Shown here: piece after piece, positions 60,962-64,000 of the stretch
How the letters are laid out: every line of letters starts with the position of its first letter
How positions within the stretch are numbered: the stretch's first letter is position 1
Origin: Flavobacterium sp.
GTDB taxonomy: Bacteria; Bacteroidota; Bacteroidia; Flavobacteriales; Flavobacteriaceae
NCBI RefSeq assembly: GCF_028689845.1
Contig: NZ_JAQVCH010000009.1
Location: 19,247 to 83,246, forward strand
Reading direction: 5' to 3'
Length of the DNA: 64,000 nt
Program-made: the position numbers and the translations under genes
Notes under the pieces: model-generated
Database searches by the model: none
Told to the model about the DNA's origin: nothing
The model's input: the letters and a program-made list of their open reading frames with translations, nothing else

Positions 60962-61564
60962 ATGAATTCGCTATTCCCCAATCAAAAAACTGTTTTCTAT
61001 TTACCCGATGCTGAAATCGAGTATTATCCTGATTTTATTGATACTCAAACCGCTACCGAGTTTTTTGAAAAACTGAAAAACGAAATTCCTTGGCAACAAG
61101 ATAACATTACTGTTTTTGGTCAAACACATCCACAGCCTAGACTTACAGCTTTATTTGGCAATGATGGAAAAACATATTCGTATTCAAATATTGTCATGCA
61201 TCCGCACAAATGGAATCCATTATTGATGCATCTCAAACATAGAATAGAAGAAATTTGTTCTGAAAACTTCACCACCGTATTACTTAATTTTTACCGCGAT
61301 GGCAAGGACAGCAATGGCTGGCATGCCGATAATGAAAAAGAACTCGGCCAAAATCCCATTATTGCTTCCATTAGCTTTGGAGCAGAACGTATTTTTCATC
61401 TTCAACACAACACACATAAAGAGGTTAAACAAAAAATAATCTTAGAACATGGCAGTTTGCTGCTCATGAAAGGTACGACACAACATTTTTGGAAACATCA
61501 AATTCCAAAAACAACAAAACCCATTGGACCGCGAATCAATTTAACGTTCAGAATTATTAAATAA
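60962..61564 (+). CDS. Alpha-ketoglutarate-dependent dioxygenase, AlkB family
   Basis: Non-heme iron dioxygenase repairing N-alkylated bases (1-methyladenine, 3-methylcytosine) by oxidative demethylation. Iron ligands: His121 and Asp123 in NGWHADNEKEL, and His179 in GTTQHFWKHQIPK. 2-oxoglutarate-binding Arg191 and Arg197 are in PRINLTFRII. The substrate-lid region PRLTALFGNDGKTYSYS resembles the ALKBH2/3-type branch seen in many bacteria. Length 200 is typical. It is not linked to ada or alkA genes here. Confidence 0.94.
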   Translation: MNSLFPNQKTVFYLPDAEIEYYPDFIDTQTATEFFEKLKNEIPWQQDNITVFGQTHPQPRLTALFGNDGKTYSYSNIVMHPHKWNPLLMHLKHRIEEICSENFTTVLLNFYRDGKDSNGWHADNEKELGQNPIIASISFGAERIFHLQHNTHKEVKQKIILEHGSLLLMKGTTQHFWKHQIPKTTKPIGPRINLTFRIIK

Positions 61565-61589
61565 TAACAGTTTTTATTTGTAAATCACT

Positions 61590-61889
61590 ATGGCAAACAT
61601 CACTTCGCAACACATTTTAAACGCATCAACTAATTTATTAGGATTTTGCTTGATTGTGCTAACTTCGCTTCACCTGGCAAATCAATCGGAGATTCTATTT
61701 ATTAACTTGCTAACCTCAGGAGTCGCTATTTTATTGATTTTTTCATGTATTTTCTCTTTTATTTCTATCCGAACCGACCAACAAAAAAGAGAAATTCTTC
61801 TCGAAAAAATTGCTAACTTTTTTTATATCCTATCACTTTTAGGAATTCTAATCATTATTCTTTTGATAAGCTTCAATTTTATAAAATAA
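61590..61889 (+). CDS. Small membrane protein upstream of the DUF1003 gene
   Basis: 99 residues with three hydrophobic segments: LLGFCLIVLTSLHLANQ, LLTSGVAILLIFSCIFSFISI and FFYILSLLGILIIILLISF. A short charged cytoplasmic loop (RTDQQKREILLEKI) lies between the last two. Function unknown. It lies 6 bp before the DUF1003 gene and is likely in the same transcript. Confidence 0.75.
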   Translation: MANITSQHILNASTNLLGFCLIVLTSLHLANQSEILFINLLTSGVAILLIFSCIFSFISIRTDQQKREILLEKIANFFYILSLLGILIIILLISFNFIK

Positions 61890-61895
61890 ATAATC

Positions 61896-62438
61896 ATGAA
61901 CAAAGATGTCACTCAGCTTTTAAATTCAGAATCGGAACAATTGGCGAAACTCCAAAAAATTGTTCAAAAAACGATTGAAGATGAAAAACTAATCCTTGAT
62001 AATTTAATACATCCGCCAGCAGACATTCTTACAAAAGGTCAAAAAATATCCGATAAAGTAGCCACTTTTGGTGGAAGTTGGTTATTTATTATCAGTTTTT
62101 TTGTGCTGCTTTTTATTTGGATTCTCTTTAATACAATCACGCCTTTAAAAGATATTTTTGATCCGTATCCATTTATTTTAATGAATTTAATTTTATCATG
62201 TATTGCTGCTCTTCAAGCTCCAATTATTATGATGAGCCAAAATCGGGTGGAAGAAAAAGACCGAAAACGAAGCGAAAATGACTATTTAATCAATATGAAA
62301 GCAGAATTAGAAATTAGAGCGTTGCATGATAAAGTTGACCTATTACTCGAAGAACAAATTAAAATGCTTTTTGATAGTCAAGCCAAACAATTGGAGATTT
62401 TAAAGAAAATTGAAAATCATTTAAAAAATAAAAATTAA
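61896..62438 (+). CDS. DUF1003 family membrane protein
   Basis: 180 residues. The conserved DUF1003 core spans roughly 45-160: a soluble start (KISDKVATFGGSWLFI), two membrane helices (IISFFVLLFIWILFNTI and FILMNLILSCIAALQAPIIMM), then the signature SQNRVEEKDRKRSENDYLINMKAE and a C-terminal amphipathic helix (ALHDKVDLLLEEQIKML). Function unknown. The 6-bp gap to the upstream small membrane protein suggests they act together. Confidence 0.92.
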   Translation: MNKDVTQLLNSESEQLAKLQKIVQKTIEDEKLILDNLIHPPADILTKGQKISDKVATFGGSWLFIISFFVLLFIWILFNTITPLKDIFDPYPFILMNLILSCIAALQAPIIMMSQNRVEEKDRKRSENDYLINMKAELEIRALHDKVDLLLEEQIKMLFDSQAKQLEILKKIENHLKNKN

Positions 62439-62486
62439 GAATTCAATCTTTAAAAAGATAAATTGTTATTTTAGTAAAAAAAAGAA

Positions 62487-63311
62487 ATGAATACTTTTAT
62501 TTCCTATTTCGAATCGATTTCGTCTCTTCATCGGGGGTTAATTTTAGTAGGTGGGATTACCATTTTTTGGTTAATTGAAAATGCATTTCCACTTTTTAAA
62601 TTTCGTTACCACAAAGTAAAACATGCGAGTTTAAACGTCTTTTTTACGTTAACGACCATTGTTATTAATTTTGTGATGGCTTTTATTTTGCTATTGGCCG
62701 CCGATTTTACAGTAGCCAATCAGTTTGGAATTTTACAATGGCTTCCGGAAATGAACATTTGGGTTTTCACGCTGGTCGGCTTACTTTTATTAGATTTTAT
62801 TGGTGCCTATTTGGTGCATTTAATTGAACATAAAGTTACTTTTTTATGGCGATTTCATCTGATTCACCATACCGATACTTGGGTGGACACCACTTCTGCC
62901 AACCGGCATCATCCCGGAGAAAGTGTTATTCGTTTTATTTTTACGGTTATAGGTGTTATACTAGTAGGCAGTCCGATGTGGATGGTTTTTTTATACCAAT
63001 CGTTGTCAGTCGTATTTTCACAATTTAATCATGCTAATATTCCACTTCCAAAAAAATTAGATAAATTTTTGAGTTATTTTATCATTTCTCCCGATATGCA
63101 TAAAGTACATCATCATTATAAATTGCCGTTTACCGATAGTAATTATGGTAATATTTTTTCAGTTTGGGATAGATTATTCGGAACCTATTCTTACTTAGAG
63201 CGAGAACAAATTGTCTATGGAATTGATACACACATGAAACCGGAAGAAAACAATGAATTGTCTAATTTGTTGAAAATTCCTTTTCAAAAATACAGAGCAC
63301 CAAAACTTTGA
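62487..63311 (+). CDS. Sterol desaturase/fatty acid hydroxylase family protein
   Basis: 274-residue membrane di-iron oxygenase. Histidine motifs: YLVHLIEHKVTFLWRFHLIHH with HxxxH and HxxHH-type spacing, then TSANRHHPGES, and the final MHKVHHHYKLPFTDSNYGN followed by IFSVWDRLFGTYSY. There are four or so helices around these. The arrangement differs from the shorter FA2H-like enzyme at 43861, so the window carries two distinct subfamilies of this superfamily. The substrate is unknown; carotenoid or fatty acid hydroxylation is possible. Confidence 0.92.
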   Translation: MNTFISYFESISSLHRGLILVGGITIFWLIENAFPLFKFRYHKVKHASLNVFFTLTTIVINFVMAFILLLAADFTVANQFGILQWLPEMNIWVFTLVGLLLLDFIGAYLVHLIEHKVTFLWRFHLIHHTDTWVDTTSANRHHPGESVIRFIFTVIGVILVGSPMWMVFLYQSLSVVFSQFNHANIPLPKKLDKFLSYFIISPDMHKVHHHYKLPFTDSNYGNIFSVWDRLFGTYSYLEREQIVYGIDTHMKPEENNELSNLLKIPFQKYRAPKL

Positions 63312-63411
63312 TAAAAAAAAATACACGAGATTGAGATAGTAGTATTATTTTTTTGTAATATTGGGTTGAATTTTGAACCTAACATTAAAAACTAACTGTG
63401 CTTTTGAACTA

Positions 63412-63687
63412 ATGAAAAAAAGTAAAAGAGTGGAATTGGATAACGAGCAAATCGAACGCGTTATCAGTATGGCTCAGGAGGAAAAAAAACCTTTTGAAGT
63501 TATTAAAGAAGAATTCGGTCTTTCTGAAAATGAAGTGACCGAAATGATGAAAAAGCGACTTACCAAAGAGAAATTTGAACTTTGGAAAAAGAAAGCTATT
63601 GCTAGCAAACCCAAACCTAAAATTATCATTGACGATTTTGATGAAGACTTAGAAGGTAAATATTATATAAAAAATAAATTCGATTAA
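63412..63687 (+). CDS. TIGR03643 family protein, divergent copy
   Basis: 91 residues from ATG 63412; an upstream ATG (63373) adds 13 residues (NLTLKTNCAFELM) not expected in the family. The core is a small helical domain: ELDNEQIERVISMAQEEKKP, EEFGLSENEVTEMMKKRL, FELWKKKAIA. It aligns with the TIGR03643 protein immediately downstream but has lost the WEDRTPFEAI wording. The helix-turn-helix-like pattern hints at nucleic acid binding, but function is unknown. A terminator follows. Confidence 0.8.
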   Translation: MKKSKRVELDNEQIERVISMAQEEKKPFEVIKEEFGLSENEVTEMMKKRLTKEKFELWKKKAIASKPKPKIIIDDFDEDLEGKYYIKNKFD

Positions 63688-63696
63688 GTAAAATTT

Positions 63697-63722
63697 AACT
63701 CTTGTTCAACAAGAGTTTTTTT
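63697..63722 (+). terminator. Terminator between the two TIGR03643 genes
   Basis: AACTCTTG (63697-63704) pairs with CAAGAGTT (63710-63717), then a T run. It implies separate transcripts for the two paralogues. Confidence 0.82.
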
Positions 63723-63758
63723 ATTTAATAACTTCCTTTGTACATCAAATCTAGTAAA

Positions 63759-64000
63759 ATGTCGCAGAAAGAAAAAACATTCTCCCTGATAGAAATTGAC
63801 AGAATTATTGAAATGGCTTGGGAGGACCGAACCCCTTTTGAAGCTATTACTTTTCAATTCGGAATTTCTGAACAAGCTATTATTGAATTAATGCGTCGTG
63901 AAATGAAATTGTCAAGTTTCAAAATGTGGCGAGAACGTGTACAAGGTCGATTGACCAAACACGCTAAATTAAGAGAAAACAACATTGATCGTTTTAAATG
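63759..64000 (+). CDS. TIGR03643 family protein (3' end outside window)
   Basis: Translated from ATG 63759; 80 codons visible before the window ends. It carries the family core: LIEIDRIIEMAWEDRTPFEA, FQFGISEQAIIELMRREMKL and SSFKMWRERVQGRLTKH. This is the more typical member of the pair. No stop codon is seen, but the family is short (about 85-90 residues), so little is missing. Function unknown. Confidence 0.85.
   Translation, partial: MSQKEKTFSLIEIDRIIEMAWEDRTPFEAITFQFGISEQAIIELMRREMKLSSFKMWRERVQGRLTKHAKLRENNIDRFK

Overview
The window reads as a chromosomal stretch from a low-GC flavobacterium (phylum Bacteroidota, Flavobacterium or a close relative). Evidence: three proteins with type IX secretion system (T9SS) C-terminal sorting domains, Bacteroidota-type promoters (TTTG, a spacer of about 19-21 nt, then TAnnTTTG), almost no Shine-Dalgarno sequences, very AT-rich spacers, and gene neighbourhoods familiar from flavobacteria (mutL/ribH/recF/murB, sigma factor/lipA/gap, TetR/AarF). 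No rRNA, tRNA, CRISPR array, transposase or prophage was seen.

Layout. 1-6.4 kb (minus strand): mutL, cut by the window edge, a small membrane protein, a T9SS type B surface protein, ribH and a membrane-anchored TPR protein. 6.4-15.5 kb (plus strand): recF, a DUF2461 protein, murB, a Cys-rich membrane peptide, a family 2 glycosyltransferase, an ECF-like sigma factor, lipA, gap and a hybrid TPR histidine kinase. 15.5-25 kb (minus strand): purine nucleoside phosphorylase, a frameshifted proline-iminopeptidase-like lipoprotein gene, a serine beta-lactamase-like hydrolase, an NTF2-like lipoprotein, an exported protein with an internal duplication, a TPR sensor kinase with a LytTR response regulator, and lpxK. 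25-30.4 kb: a Nif3-like protein, a coiled-coil protein with a degenerate zinc ribbon, an alpha/beta hydrolase, a secreted subtilase and rluF. 30.4-38.9 kb (minus strand): folD, ffh, an MBOAT acyltransferase with two paralogous SGNH hydrolases, and argS. 39.1-43.7 kb: a giant repeat-bearing T9SS type B adhesin-like protein. 43.9-50 kb: a fatty acid hydroxylase-like protein, fabH, a secreted protein, an S9 peptidase and an ABC ATPase.

50.0-51.2 kb is a gene desert. It holds a 21-bp minisatellite, a 55-bp imperfect duplication and two nearly identical 135-bp elements with perfect 27-bp inverted arms, plus a remnant of a third. 51.2-55.6 kb holds an ArsC/Spx-like protein, a PepSY-like protein, an AarF kinase with a TetR-like regulator, and an OmpA/lipocalin lipoprotein pair. 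55.7-64 kb (plus strand) starts with htpG, whose divergent promoter region carries a 19-bp direct repeat. It continues with small membrane proteins, a DMT transporter, DoxX, aquaporin Z, AlkB, DUF1003, a sterol desaturase-like protein, and two tandem TIGR03643 proteins, the second cut by the window end.

Most of the window is housekeeping and envelope biology. I did not find a convincing unknown defence or mobile system. The observations most worth following are the direct repeat beside the htpG promoter, the repeat desert, the frameshifted peptidase gene, the MBOAT/SGNH/SGNH cassette, and the non-standard gene starts (recF, the sigma factor gene, leaderless rluF).
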